A stretch of 64,000 bases of DNA from assembly GCA_013373205.1 (NCBI GenBank), contig JABXIG010000019.1:120310-184309 (forward strand), written 5' to 3'. This stretch comes from Methylocystaceae bacterium. Its GTDB lineage: Bacteria; Pseudomonadota; Alphaproteobacteria; Rhodospirillales; Terasakiellaceae. Below, piece by piece: positions 27,474 to 37,238 of this stretch; position 1 is the first letter of the stretch; each line of letters opens with the position of its first letter. The notes under the pieces were generated by a model. The model worked only from the letters and a program-made list of their open reading frames with translations, searched no databases and had not been told where the DNA came from. A program made the position numbers and the translations under genes.

Positions 27474-28463
27474 TTAATAAAGCCAGTTGGCAAGGGCGAC
27501 ATAAAGCGGGATGCCAATCACAAGGTTAAAGGGGAATGTGACACCTAAGGATAAGGTGACGTACACAGCCGGGTTTGCCTGTGGCAAGGCAAGTCGCATG
27601 GCAGCAGGCACAGCAATGTAAGAGGCACTGGCAGCTAAGACTAACATCAAGGTTTTACCTGCGATGGAAAGATCAAGTGGCCAAACCGCAAGGGCCATGA
27701 TGCCTGCACCGATCAGGGGCATATAAAGACCAAAGGCCATGACCCCTAAATCCAGAACTTTACGGTTTTGCATCAACCCACGCCCGGCGATGGCGCCCAT
27801 GTCTAGCAAGAACAGGCAGAGCACCCCTTTAAACGGATCCATGATAAAGGGTTTTACTTCGCTTAAGCCTTCTGGGCCAACGACCCATCCGATGATGAAG
27901 GACCCGATGAGTACAAGAATGGAGCTGTTAAAGACCGCCTCGCGCATGGAAAGGTCTTGGCTGCCCGTACTTTGTTCTTGGGGGTTTTTCTTGAGATATC
28001 GCGCGGCAATCCAAATGCCGGCAACAATCGCTGGGGCTTCCATCGCGGCGGCCACGGCAACCAGAATGCCTTCACCACCTTGGCCACGGTCCACTAAAAT
28101 TTGTGAGGCCGTAAGGAACGTCACGATGCTGATCGATCCAAAATGGGCGGCAACAGCGGCCGCATTGATCGCGGATAATCCGCTTGAAAGTCGTAAAAGC
28201 TGATAGCCGATGAAAGGCAGCAGCGCGCTGATGACAATCCCGATGGCGATAGGGGTAAGCACGGAAAGGCCAGCCCCCGTACCTGCCATGCCCACGCCAC
28301 CTTTAAAACCAATCGCCAGCATGAGATACATGGCAATTGTTTTGGCAACGGGTTGAGGGAGGGATAAATCAACCTTGGTCATCGCAGCTAAAAAACCCAA
28401 GGCGAAAAACATCACCATGGGGGAAGTTAGATTGTCAACTGCAACAGATAGAATTTCGTCCAT
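27474..28463 (-). CDS. sbtA: SbtA-family sodium-dependent bicarbonate transporter
   Basis: The 329-residue inner-membrane protein has about ten hydrophobic helices. The opening PMVMFFALGFLAAM and the segment YLMLAIGFKGGV are typical of the SbtA (DUF897) family, whose cyanobacterial members import bicarbonate with sodium. A polar cytoplasmic loop (KKNPQEQSTGSQDLSM) separates the two halves. Substrate specificity of alphaproteobacterial members is not established, but the adjacent SbtB-like protein and nearby carbonic anhydrase support bicarbonate. Confidence 0.85.
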   Translation of the reverse strand: MDEILSVAVDNLTSPMVMFFALGFLAAMTKVDLSLPQPVAKTIAMYLMLAIGFKGGVGMAGTGAGLSVLTPIAIGIVISALLPFIGYQLLRLSSGLSAINAAAVAAHFGSISIVTFLTASQILVDRGQGGEGILVAVAAAMEAPAIVAGIWIAARYLKKNPQEQSTGSQDLSMREAVFNSSILVLIGSFIIGWVVGPEGLSEVKPFIMDPFKGVLCLFLLDMGAIAGRGLMQNRKVLDLGVMAFGLYMPLIGAGIMALAVWPLDLSIAGKTLMLVLAASASYIAVPAAMRLALPQANPAVYVTLSLGVTFPFNLVIGIPLYVALANWLY

Positions 28464-28526
28464 ATGCTTAACTCTCTAATTGGGGGGTATATGCTTCAAA
28501 TAGGGGAGAAAGCGGCATGGGTCAAG

Positions 28527-28564
28527 TATTAATCGGTATTTAAATACCAAAATACCGATTAATA
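28527..28564 (-). promoter_or_regulatory. Palindromic operator-like repeat upstream of sbtA
   Basis: Perfect 14-base arms (28527-28540 and 28551-28564) surround a ten-base centre, which itself completes a 14-bp palindrome GGTATTTAAATACC (28535-28548). It contains three ATACC-type half-sites and shares 20 of 22 bases with 27059-27080. It lies about 65-100 bp before the sbtA start codon. A LysR-type regulator would be one candidate, but no regulator gene is adjacent. Confidence 0.65.
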
Positions 28565-28580
28565 GATTTAGGCTATTTTA

Positions 28581-28601
28581 TCAATAGAAAAATTCTATTG
28601 A
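28581..28601 (-). terminator. Hairpin overlapping the serB stop codon
   Basis: TCAATAGAA and TTCTATTGA form nine-base arms around AAA, spanning the serB stop. The sequence after it on the minus strand is not a clean T-run, so terminator strength is doubtful. Confidence 0.35.
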
Positions 28602-29449
28602 AATTCCGACTTGCTATAGCCTTGTGCGAATAATAGCGCGGTTAAATTCCCATGTTGGATGGTATGTTTTGCGCGCGCCACCACACTGGGTTTGGCGTGG
28701 AAGGCAATACCAAGGCCTGCTTCTAAAACCATCGGTAAATCGTTTGCGCCATCCCCGACGGCAACTGCATCTTCGGTGGTGATGCCTTGTTCAGCACTTA
28801 GGCTTCGCAGGTAATCTAACTTGGAATCTTTGGTTACGATGGGGTCAAGCACATTGCCAGTCAGGACACCATCGACAATTTCCATATTGTTACCTGCATT
28901 AAAGTCAAAGCCGACTTTTTCAGCAACCCGCGAGGTGAAGAAGGTGAAGCCACCCGATACAAGCGCACAGTAGGCCCCATTTGCTTTCATGGTCGCAACC
29001 AGTTCTTTGGCACCGGGGGTCAGGTGAACCATTTTCATGGCTTCTTCTAAAAAGTTGCTGGAGAGACCTTTCAGCATGGCAACCCGTTCACGCAAGGCAT
29101 CGCGAAACTGAATTTCTCCGTTCATGGCACGGGTCGTAATCACGGCGACTTCTTTTTTAAGGCCTGCGAATTCTGCCAGATCGTCAAGCGTTTCGCCTGT
29201 GACGATGGTACTGTCCATATCGGCGATTAAAAGCTTTTTCTTGCGTGTGCCTGCATTTTGCAAAATCACATCCACATGTGGCAGTTTTTCTTTCAGTTCA
29301 GCTATGTTAATCACGTCATCCGTAAAGACATCGTAAGCTTCAAAGTCGGAAAGACAGACAGGATCCACATTGCCTAAAGCTTGTGAAATTTCTTTCGGCG
29401 TGATTTGTTGCTTGTCAGGATTTGCAATAAGGGTCAGAACGTAAGACAT
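28595..29449 (-). CDS. serB: Phosphoserine phosphatase
   Basis: The 284-residue HAD-family enzyme catalyses the last step of serine synthesis. An N-terminal ACT-like domain (about 1-65) is followed by the HAD core: nucleophile motif LLIADMDSTIV, the segment LVSGGFTFF (motif II), and AVGDGANDLPM (motif IV). Length and domain order match SerB. It is divergent from miaA. Confidence 0.94.
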   Translation of the reverse strand: MSYVLTLIANPDKQQITPKEISQALGNVDPVCLSDFEAYDVFTDDVINIAELKEKLPHVDVILQNAGTRKKKLLIADMDSTIVTGETLDDLAEFAGLKKEVAVITTRAMNGEIQFRDALRERVAMLKGLSSNFLEEAMKMVHLTPGAKELVATMKANGAYCALVSGGFTFFTSRVAEKVGFDFNAGNNMEIVDGVLTGNVLDPIVTKDSKLDYLRSLSAEQGITTEDAVAVGDGANDLPMVLEAGLGIAFHAKPSVVARAKHTIQHGNLTALLFAQGYSKSEFQ

Positions 29450-29503
29450 ATATCTAATGTGCCGTTATAGTGTCGCGGTGCGCCATGTTATGCCAGAGAG
29501 AAG

Positions 29504-30460
29504 ATGCAAACTAAAGAAAAAAAGCCTGTTATCGTGATCGGTGGCCCGACCGCCAGCGGAAAATCAGCCACCGCCTTGGATATCGCGGACGAATTTAATG
29601 GCGTGATTATCAATGCCGATTCCATGCAGATCTATGACGGTTTGCGTATTATCACCGCTCGTCCCAGCTTTGAAGATGAAGCAAAAGTTCCCCATCGACT
29701 TTATGGGGTGATGGGGCCGCACGAGACATGTTCTGCCGGATATTGGGAAAAGTTATGTGTGAGCGAGATTGAAAAAGTATGGGCAGAAGGCCGCCTGCCC
29801 ATTGTGACGGGCGGAACGGGTCTTTATATCAAGACGCTGGTAGAAGGCATTTCCCAACTGCCACCAATTCCCGACGAAATCAGAAACAACATTCGAAGCC
29901 GGTGTGATGAAGAAGGTGTCGACTCCCTTTATAAAGAGCTACAGGTGAAAGATTCGCTGATGGCGGATCGATTAAAGCCACGCGATGCGCAACGAATCTG
30001 TCGCGCGTTGGAGGTTTTACAGGCAACAGGAACCTCTTTGGCTGTGTTACAGCAAGAAATCAAACCCGAACCTGCATTGGATGCGGCATTTATGACAGAT
30101 GTAATTATGCCACCGCGCGATATCTTATATGAACGTTGCAATATGCGTTTTGATATGATGGTGGACCAAGGCGCCATTGAAGAAGTAAGCGCCCTTGAAA
30201 AATTGAAATTGGATCCAAAACTCCCGATTATGAAGGCGTTAGGGGTGCCCGAGCTTCTGACTTACGTGCGTGGTGAAGCCACGTTAGAGGAAGCCGTCGA
30301 GCGGGGAAAAATGCAAACGCGGCGCTTTGCCAAGCGTCAATGTACGTGGTTTCGCAATCAAATTAATCAATGCGAAATACATTCTGCGCAATATTCGGAA
30401 AGTTTACGCGATAAAATTTATAAGAAAGTTCGCCAATTTTTGTTGACCAATGCATCCTGA
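29504..30460 (+). CDS. miaA: tRNA dimethylallyltransferase
   Basis: The 318-residue enzyme transfers a dimethylallyl group to A37 of tRNAs that read U-starting codons. The P-loop is GGPTASGKSATALDIA, followed by ADSMQIYDGL with the conserved aspartate, and VTGGTGLYIKTL. Near the end RRFAKRQCTWFRNQ fits the tRNA-contacting region. It is divergent from serB; ilvI starts 104 bp downstream. Confidence 0.96.
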   Translation: MQTKEKKPVIVIGGPTASGKSATALDIADEFNGVIINADSMQIYDGLRIITARPSFEDEAKVPHRLYGVMGPHETCSAGYWEKLCVSEIEKVWAEGRLPIVTGGTGLYIKTLVEGISQLPPIPDEIRNNIRSRCDEEGVDSLYKELQVKDSLMADRLKPRDAQRICRALEVLQATGTSLAVLQQEIKPEPALDAAFMTDVIMPPRDILYERCNMRFDMMVDQGAIEEVSALEKLKLDPKLPIMKALGVPELLTYVRGEATLEEAVERGKMQTRRFAKRQCTWFRNQINQCEIHSAQYSESLRDKIYKKVRQFLLTNAS

Positions 30461-30564
30461 CCCATTAGGTTGCGCGTCTCATTAGCTCGCGCACACGCGC
30501 GGGTACATTTATTTGTGCCCCTGTAACAGGGACATAAAAATTCGTTGAGACGGAGGATTATTGC

Positions 30565-32346
30565 ATGTCCACGAAAGAAATGACCGGTTCTGAAATCATC
30601 ATTCAAGCTTTGAAAGATCAAGGCGTGGATGTGATGTTTGGGCTACCGGGTGGCGTGCTTCTTCCGCTGTATGACGCGCTGTTCAAACAAAATGGTCTTC
30701 GCCACATTCTGGTTAAGCACGAACAGGCCGCTGTCCACGCTGCGGAAGGGTATGCACGCTCTACCGGAAAAGTGGGAACAGTGCTTGTGACATCTGGTCC
30801 GGGTGCAACCAATACGGTGACAGGCCTTGTCGATGCCATGATGGATTCAGTTCCCCTTGTTTGCTTGACAGGTCAGGTTCCATCCAGTCTGATCGGGAAC
30901 GATGCGTTCCAGGAAGCTGATATCACGGGTATCACGCGCGGCTGTACAAAACATAACTATCTTGTCAAAGACGTAAACGATCTGGGTCGTGTTCTGCACG
31001 AAGCCTATTATGTGGCGCGCACAGGTCGTCCGGGTCCCGTTCTGGTGGATATCCCGAAAGACGTATTGCTGTCCTTGGGCACGTATCAAACACCAGGCAA
31101 AAACTCAGCTGTAGAACATAAGTCCTACAAGCCGCAGGTCAAAGGGGACACAGCGGCGATCAAAGAAGCGATTGATCTGATTAAGAAAGCCAAAAAGCCG
31201 TTGTTCTACGGTGGCGGCGGGATCGTCAATTCTGGTGATGCGGCCTGTACACTTTTCACACAATTGGTGAAAATGACGGGGATCCCTTGTTCTTTGACCT
31301 TGATGGGGCTTGGTGCTTTTCCGGGTTCAGACGATCAATTCCTCGGTATGATGGGGATGCACGGCACTTACGAAGCCAATATGGCGATGCATGATTGTGA
31401 CGTTATGATTAATATCGGCGCGCGTTTTGATGACCGCGTGACCGGGGCTTTGGATAAGTTTTCGCCAGATTCCAAGAAAATCCATGTGGATATTGATCCA
31501 AGTTCCATCAACAAAAACGTTGTTGTCGATGTGCCGATCATTGGCGATGTTGCCCATGTTCTGGAAGAATTGATTAAACACTGGAAAGCCGATCAAGCTC
31601 AGGTCAATACCAAGTCACTGGATAAATGGTGGAAACAGATCAATGACTGGCGTACCAAAGACAGCTTGAAATATACCTCTTCAAATAAGGTGATTAAGCC
31701 GCAATATGCGCTGGAACGTATCCGTGATCTCGCACTGGAAACAGGCAAAGACACTTTCTATACAACAGAAGTGGGCCAGCACCAGATGTGGGCGGCACAA
31801 CATTTGTGCTTTGAAAAACCAAAACGTTGGATGACATCCGGTGGTTTGGGCACCATGGGCTACGGCTTCCCGTCTGCCATGGGTGTACAGGTTGCCCATC
31901 CCGATGGTCTGGTTGTCGCGATTGCAGGTGATGGGTCTTTCCAGATGAACCTGCAGGAAATCGCGACTTTGATGGCCTATCGCTTGCCGGTTAAATGCTT
32001 CATTCTGAACAACAAGTTCTTGGGGATGGTGCGCCAGTGGCAGGAAATGTTCCATGGCGAACGCTATTCTGAAAGTGTGATCGAAGATCAGCCTGATTTT
32101 GTCAAATTGGCAGAAGCTTATGGCGCACTTGGTTTGCGCGCAAATAATCCGGGTGAACTGGATGATGTGATTAAACAGGCGTATGCCTCTGATCTGCCGA
32201 CAATTGTGGATATTCGCACGGATCCGGAAGAAAACGTGTTCCCGATGATCCCGTCAGGCGCGGCCCATAACGAAATTATCTTAGGCCCGGAAGATTCTGA
32301 AAGCAGCGAAAACGGCGGTAGTGTCTCATCCGGTGTTTTGGTGTAA
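30565..32346 (+). CDS. ilvI: Acetolactate synthase, large subunit
   Basis: The 593-residue thiamine-diphosphate enzyme makes acetolactate or acetohydroxybutyrate in branched-chain amino acid synthesis. The catalytic glutamate lies in VKHEQAAVHAAEGYARS, and the ThDP motif runs from GDGSFQMN to CFILNN. The ATG at 30565 has a strong GGAGG eight bases upstream. It starts a compact ilvI-ilvH-ilvC operon. The 104-bp leader contains GC-rich inverted repeats, but no leader peptide rich in Leu, Ile or Val. Confidence 0.97.
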   Translation: MSTKEMTGSEIIIQALKDQGVDVMFGLPGGVLLPLYDALFKQNGLRHILVKHEQAAVHAAEGYARSTGKVGTVLVTSGPGATNTVTGLVDAMMDSVPLVCLTGQVPSSLIGNDAFQEADITGITRGCTKHNYLVKDVNDLGRVLHEAYYVARTGRPGPVLVDIPKDVLLSLGTYQTPGKNSAVEHKSYKPQVKGDTAAIKEAIDLIKKAKKPLFYGGGGIVNSGDAACTLFTQLVKMTGIPCSLTLMGLGAFPGSDDQFLGMMGMHGTYEANMAMHDCDVMINIGARFDDRVTGALDKFSPDSKKIHVDIDPSSINKNVVVDVPIIGDVAHVLEELIKHWKADQAQVNTKSLDKWWKQINDWRTKDSLKYTSSNKVIKPQYALERIRDLALETGKDTFYTTEVGQHQMWAAQHLCFEKPKRWMTSGGLGTMGYGFPSAMGVQVAHPDGLVVAIAGDGSFQMNLQEIATLMAYRLPVKCFILNNKFLGMVRQWQEMFHGERYSESVIEDQPDFVKLAEAYGALGLRANNPGELDDVIKQAYASDLPTIVDIRTDPEENVFPMIPSGAAHNEIILGPEDSESSENGGSVSSGVLV

Positions 32347-32360
32347 GGGAGGAATGAACA

Positions 32361-32879
32361 ATGACAAATAACGATAAAGACGACATCCTTCGCCATACGG
32401 TTTCCGTTCTGGTCGATAACGAATCAGGTGTTCTCGCCCGTGTGATCGGACTTTTTTCCGGTCGGGGCTATAACATTGAAAGTCTGACGGTTGCTGAAAC
32501 CGATCATGTGGAAAATCTGTCGAAGATTACCATCGTGACATCGGGTACACGTCAGGTGATTGAACAGATCAAAGCGCAGCTGGATCGTCTTGTTCCTGTA
32601 CGTAAAGTTGTTGATTTGACCATCGACGGCCCAAGTGTGGAACGCGAGATGGCGCTGGTAAAGGTTGCAGGCGAGGGGGAACATCGTGTAGAAGCTTTGC
32701 GTATTGCCGATATCTTCCGCGCGCGGGTGATCGATAGCTCGAATTCATCCTTCGTCTTTGAGGTCTTCGGTAAGGCCGGCAAAGTCGATGCATTTATTAA
32801 GCTGATGGAGCCATTGGGACTGGTTGACGTTTCACGTACCGGTGTCGTGGCGATTTCTCGCGGGGCCGAAGGGCTCTAA
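32361..32879 (+). CDS. ilvH: Acetolactate synthase, small regulatory subunit
   Basis: The 172-residue protein has an N-terminal ACT domain (VLVDNESGVLARVIGLFSGR region, about 13-85), which binds valine for feedback inhibition, and a C-terminal ALS_ss domain. It activates the catalytic subunit encoded immediately upstream. The 14-bp gap after ilvI holds GGGAGG as the ribosome site. Confidence 0.97.
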   Translation: MTNNDKDDILRHTVSVLVDNESGVLARVIGLFSGRGYNIESLTVAETDHVENLSKITIVTSGTRQVIEQIKAQLDRLVPVRKVVDLTIDGPSVEREMALVKVAGEGEHRVEALRIADIFRARVIDSSNSSFVFEVFGKAGKVDAFIKLMEPLGLVDVSRTGVVAISRGAEGL

Positions 32880-33950
<1,071 letters not shown>

Positions 33951-34013
33951 GCCTCAAAGGCTTAGGGACTGCGTGGCTCCAGTAAAAGGAGTCTGCATGC
34001 ACTGCAAGAACAA

Positions 34014-34045
34014 GGGGGGTCTCAGTTTTGAGGCCTCCCTTTTTC
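34014..34045 (+). terminator. Terminator of the ilvIHC operon
   Basis: GGGGGGTCTC (34014-34023) pairs fully with GAGGCCTCCC (34030-34039) using two G-U pairs, and TTTTTCTT follows. A small AAGCC/GGCTT hairpin also sits directly after the ilvC stop. Confidence 0.8.
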
Positions 34046-34167
34046 TTGTGATATTTGCCGGGGTGACGGGAGTAAGCAAGTCCGAAACAAATTGTTTCTT
34101 ATTATCTATCTAATCAAACGCCATTTCGTGTTCTATATTTTTTTAGAAATAATAGGAGATGAAAGCC

Positions 34168-34917
34168 ATGATGCCGAGTTTGTTTATATCACATGGATCA
34201 CCGACCATTTTGATTGAAAAAGACAGCGTAGGCCGTGCCTTTCTGTCGGGACTGGCTGAGAAATATGAGCGCCCGAAAGCTATTTTGGTGGTCAGTGCCC
34301 ATTGGGAAACGCTGAAGCCCATGGTTACCTCTGCTGAAAACTTAAAGACCATTCATGATTTTTACGGCTTTCCCCAAACCTTGTTTGATATGGAATATCC
34401 TGCCAAAAATGACGGAGTACTTTCTGCACAGTTGCAGGATATGCTCGGCGCTGTGGCAGAGCCCGTTCGCGGTCTTGATCATGGCGCTTGGAGTGTGTTG
34501 AAACTGATGTATCCCGAAGCTGATATCCCAGTGGTGCAGCTAAGTTTGCAATCTCAACAACCGCCAGTATATCATTATGATATTGGAAAAAATCTGTCCG
34601 GCCTTCGAAAAGACGGGGTGATGATTATTGGATCAGGCGCCACCACTCATAATCTTGGGGCAATCCGCTGGAATTCTTTAAGACCGGATGACTGGGCCCA
34701 AGCCTATGAAGACTGGATGGTTGAAAAGGTCGAAGCCAATGATCAGGATGCGTTGATCAATGCTGAAAAAGAGGCACCGAGTTTTGAAATGTCGCATCCG
34801 CGCGATGAACATTGGTTGCCGTTTTATGTCGCCATGGGGGCAGGCGGGCAGGGTCATATCCTTCATCGTGGTTTTGAACATGGCAATTTGTCCATGGCGG
34901 CTGTTGAGTTTGATTGA
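34168..34917 (+). CDS. Class III extradiol dioxygenase, DODA type
   Basis: The 249-residue protein belongs to the LigB-type zinc/iron dioxygenases that include plant 4,5-DOPA dioxygenase and E. coli YgiD. Metal-ligand histidines are in FISHGSPT and VVSAHWE, with a further histidine in GLDHGAWSVLK. The natural substrate is unknown. ATG 34168 is favoured because AGGAG (34154-34158) is nine bases away, whereas the upstream ATG 34159 abuts it. yjbQ follows after 28 bp and may be cotranscribed. Confidence 0.9.
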   Translation: MMPSLFISHGSPTILIEKDSVGRAFLSGLAEKYERPKAILVVSAHWETLKPMVTSAENLKTIHDFYGFPQTLFDMEYPAKNDGVLSAQLQDMLGAVAEPVRGLDHGAWSVLKLMYPEADIPVVQLSLQSQQPPVYHYDIGKNLSGLRKDGVMIIGSGATTHNLGAIRWNSLRPDDWAQAYEDWMVEKVEANDQDALINAEKEAPSFEMSHPRDEHWLPFYVAMGAGGQGHILHRGFEHGNLSMAAVEFD

Positions 34918-34945
34918 TATGCTACCCGCCTGACAGGAGGGTGAG

Positions 34946-35365
34946 ATGAAGCAGGACCAAACAGAATTTTTTATTCAGACACAAGGGCAGGGGCTTTATG
35001 AATTCACCCGAGATCTTTCAAACTGGATCGCAGGGACCGGGGTTGAAACCGGACAGGTGACGCTGTTTTGCCGTCACACCAGTGCCAGTCTGACCATTCA
35101 GGAAAATGCCGATCCGGATGTAAAATTGGATTTAACCGAATTTTTTGCCCGCCTCGTACCGGAACATATGAACTGGTTACGTCATACCATGGAAGGACCA
35201 GACGATATGCCTGCCCATATTAAATCAGCTCTGACAGATGTATCTTTGACCATCCCGATAAGTCGTGGTCAAGCCGTCTTGGGTACATGGCAAGGTATTT
35301 ACCTGTTTGAACATCGCAGCCATTCGCACAGGCGATCGGTCGTTGCTCATGTCATTGGGGCTTAG
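34946..35365 (+). CDS. yjbQ: YjbQ-family protein (UPF0047)
   Basis: The 139-residue protein matches the YjbQ/UPF0047 family, whose members show weak thiamine-phosphate synthase activity and whose main role is unsettled. Family landmarks are FCRHTSASLTIQENADP and the C-terminal LGTWQGIYLFEHR. GGAGGG lies just before the ATG. The stop overlaps the convergent Sel1 gene by four bases. Confidence 0.93.
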   Translation: MKQDQTEFFIQTQGQGLYEFTRDLSNWIAGTGVETGQVTLFCRHTSASLTIQENADPDVKLDLTEFFARLVPEHMNWLRHTMEGPDDMPAHIKSALTDVSLTIPISRGQAVLGTWQGIYLFEHRSHSHRRSVVAHVIGA

Positions 35366-36018
35366 CGTGCATTCCAGTATTTTTCCGGCATCATGCGGTT
35401 ATTGACTTTCTGACGCAAGCCGTCCCCCCATTCCTGACCTTTGCGATTGACAATATCACGCTGCAGGCTTTTGGCCGCATAATCGCCTTTTTGCGCAGCC
35501 AGTTCCAGCCAGACAAAGGCTTGTTGTAAGTCAAAATGCACGCCCGTACCTTTATAATAAAAGCTGCCCAGTTCGCGCAGGGCATCTTTATCGCCGCGAA
35601 TGGCTGCTTTTTCGTACCAATAGGCGCTGGTATCGAAATCTTCTTGTGCTGTAAAGATCGTGCCCAGTTTAACCATGGCTTCTGTCGACCGTTTCTGTGC
35701 GGCTTTTTCATACCAGGAAATCGCGCGTTGGCGGTCTTGGGGCACGCCTTGGCCTTCCCCATACATATTAGCGATTTTTAGCATGGCGCGGGTGTAGCCC
35801 CCTTGGGCTGCACGTTCAAACCATTCTGCGGCGGTTACAAAATCTGGGGCAACTTTTTTGCCTTGGGACCAGAGCAAGCCAAGTTTATATGCCGCACTAA
35901 GATCACCATTTTCTGCTTGTGTTTGCAGTTTTTCAGCCAGATCGCGGGCGCTGCTGGCGTAAGCAGAACTGATCCCAAGGAAAAGGCAAAAGCAGAAAAG
36001 GCTGAGCAGATACCGCAT
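35362..36018 (-). CDS. Secreted Sel1-repeat protein
   Basis: The 218-residue precursor has a signal peptide (about 1-22, ending AYA) and about four Sel1-like helical repeats, for example AAYKLGLLWSQGKKVAPD and AMLKIANMYGEGQGVPQD. Sel1 proteins act as periplasmic scaffolds. ATG 36018 was chosen because AGGAG is nine bases upstream, rather than the TTG two codons earlier. The partner is unknown. Confidence 0.88.
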   Translation of the reverse strand: MRYLLSLFCFCLFLGISSAYASSARDLAEKLQTQAENGDLSAAYKLGLLWSQGKKVAPDFVTAAEWFERAAQGGYTRAMLKIANMYGEGQGVPQDRQRAISWYEKAAQKRSTEAMVKLGTIFTAQEDFDTSAYWYEKAAIRGDKDALRELGSFYYKGTGVHFDLQQAFVWLELAAQKGDYAAKSLQRDIVNRKGQEWGDGLRQKVNNRMMPEKYWNAR

Positions 36019-36095
36019 AATCAATAACTCCTGATAAGGATGCAGTCTCTACTCTAGCCTTTTGGTTGTGGAAGTTAAACCCCTATTACTGCTTT

Positions 36096-37085
36096 TTAGT
36101 TCGCGTTGACATCGACCACGACACGGCCGCGGACGTTGCCTGCTAAAATATCCTTACCTAATTGAGGCAGATCAGACAATTTGGCGTCGCTGATCATATG
36201 TTCCAGCTTTTCCATAGGCAAGTCACGTTGGATACGCTGCCAAGCAATTATACGCTTTTCTTTTGGGCACATCACCGAATCGATCCCCAACAGGTTGACG
36301 CCACGTAGCAGGAATGGGATGACCGTGGTGGGCAGGTTATTGCCGCCTGCAAGCCCGATGGCGGCAGCGGATGCACCATATTTTAATTGTGCGAGCACGC
36401 GGGCCAGCGTGGTGCTGCCGACTGCATCAATACAGCCTGCCCAACGTTCTTTTTCTAGCGGGCGTTTGCTTTCTTCGGACAGCTCGGCCCTATCAATGAT
36501 GGTTTTTACCCCCATGTCGCGCAAGTAATCATGTGTATCTGCACGTCCTGTGGACCCGGCAACATTATAGCCTAAATTCGCGAGGATTGCGGCGGCAACA
36601 GACCCGACACCCCCTGCAGCACCTGTGACCAGAACTTCACCATCAGCCGTGGTTAACCCATGATCTTCCAACGCCATAACGCCGAGCATAGCAGTGAACC
36701 CAGCAGTCCCAACGGCCATAGCCTGATGCGGGCTTAGGCCATCGGGAAGCGGAACCAGCCAATCACCAGACACACGCGCTTTTTGCGCATAGCCACCCCA
36801 GTGAATTTCCCCGACACGCCATCCGGTCAGCACAACTTTATCGCCTGCTTTAAAGTCAGGGTGGTCTGAACTTTCAACCGTTCCGGCAAAATCAATCCCG
36901 CCCACATGGGGATAGTCACGGGTCAGCCCACCCAGACCATTCAGGACCAGACCGTCTTTGTAGTTCAGTGTGGAATATTCGATATTGACGATCACATCAC
37001 CTTCGGGCAATTGCGCTTCATTCAGATCTTCGATTGCGCTGCTGACGCCATCTTCTGTTTTATTGAGAACCAAAGCCTTAAACAT
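36096..37085 (-). CDS. acuI: Acrylyl-CoA reductase-type quinone oxidoreductase (AcuI/YhdH)
   Basis: The 329-residue NADPH-dependent enzyme belongs to the zinc-free MDR family of AcuI/YhdH, which reduces acrylyl-CoA to propionyl-CoA and protects against acrylate from DMSP breakdown. Landmarks are LNYKDGLVLNGLGG, VGGIDFAGTVESS and the nucleotide loop VTGAAGGVGSVAA. No DMSP lyase lies nearby, so the pathway is uncertain. The start at the second of two adjacent ATGs has AGGAG five bases away. It is divergent from a GntR regulator across a gap with a FadR-type palindrome. Confidence 0.86.
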   Translation of the reverse strand: MFKALVLNKTEDGVSSAIEDLNEAQLPEGDVIVNIEYSTLNYKDGLVLNGLGGLTRDYPHVGGIDFAGTVESSDHPDFKAGDKVVLTGWRVGEIHWGGYAQKARVSGDWLVPLPDGLSPHQAMAVGTAGFTAMLGVMALEDHGLTTADGEVLVTGAAGGVGSVAAAILANLGYNVAGSTGRADTHDYLRDMGVKTIIDRAELSEESKRPLEKERWAGCIDAVGSTTLARVLAQLKYGASAAAIGLAGGNNLPTTVIPFLLRGVNLLGIDSVMCPKEKRIIAWQRIQRDLPMEKLEHMISDAKLSDLPQLGKDILAGNVRGRVVVDVNAN

Positions 37086-37140
37086 CATCTCTCCTTTTCT
37101 TATGAATCGGCTATTTTTCTAAGGGTACCTTTATTTTTAT

Positions 37141-37155
37141 ATTTGTCAAACAAAT
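37141..37155. promoter_or_regulatory. FadR/GntR-type operator candidate
   Basis: ATTTGT-CAA-ACAAAT is a perfect palindrome and fits the GT-N3-AC pattern of FadR-subfamily GntR sites. A second ACAAAT half lies at 37158-37163. It is 56 bp before acuI and 84 bp before the GntR gene, well placed to control both. Confidence 0.55.
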
Positions 37156-37238
37156 TAACAAATGGTAGAATATGCTTGTGTTTATCCTGATTTTCTATAG
37201 GTTTAGGCACCTGCGCGTTAGTGAAAGAACGAAAACAA

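Noticed and set aside
30451..30564. Possible attenuator with leader peptide before ilvI
   Set aside because: The short ATG frame here reads MHPDPLGCASH and has only one branched-chain residue. The GC-rich repeats are short and do not form a clear terminator/antiterminator pair.
33997..34113. Short open frame after ilvC
   Set aside because: It runs straight through the operon terminator, lacks a ribosome site and has no recognisable content.
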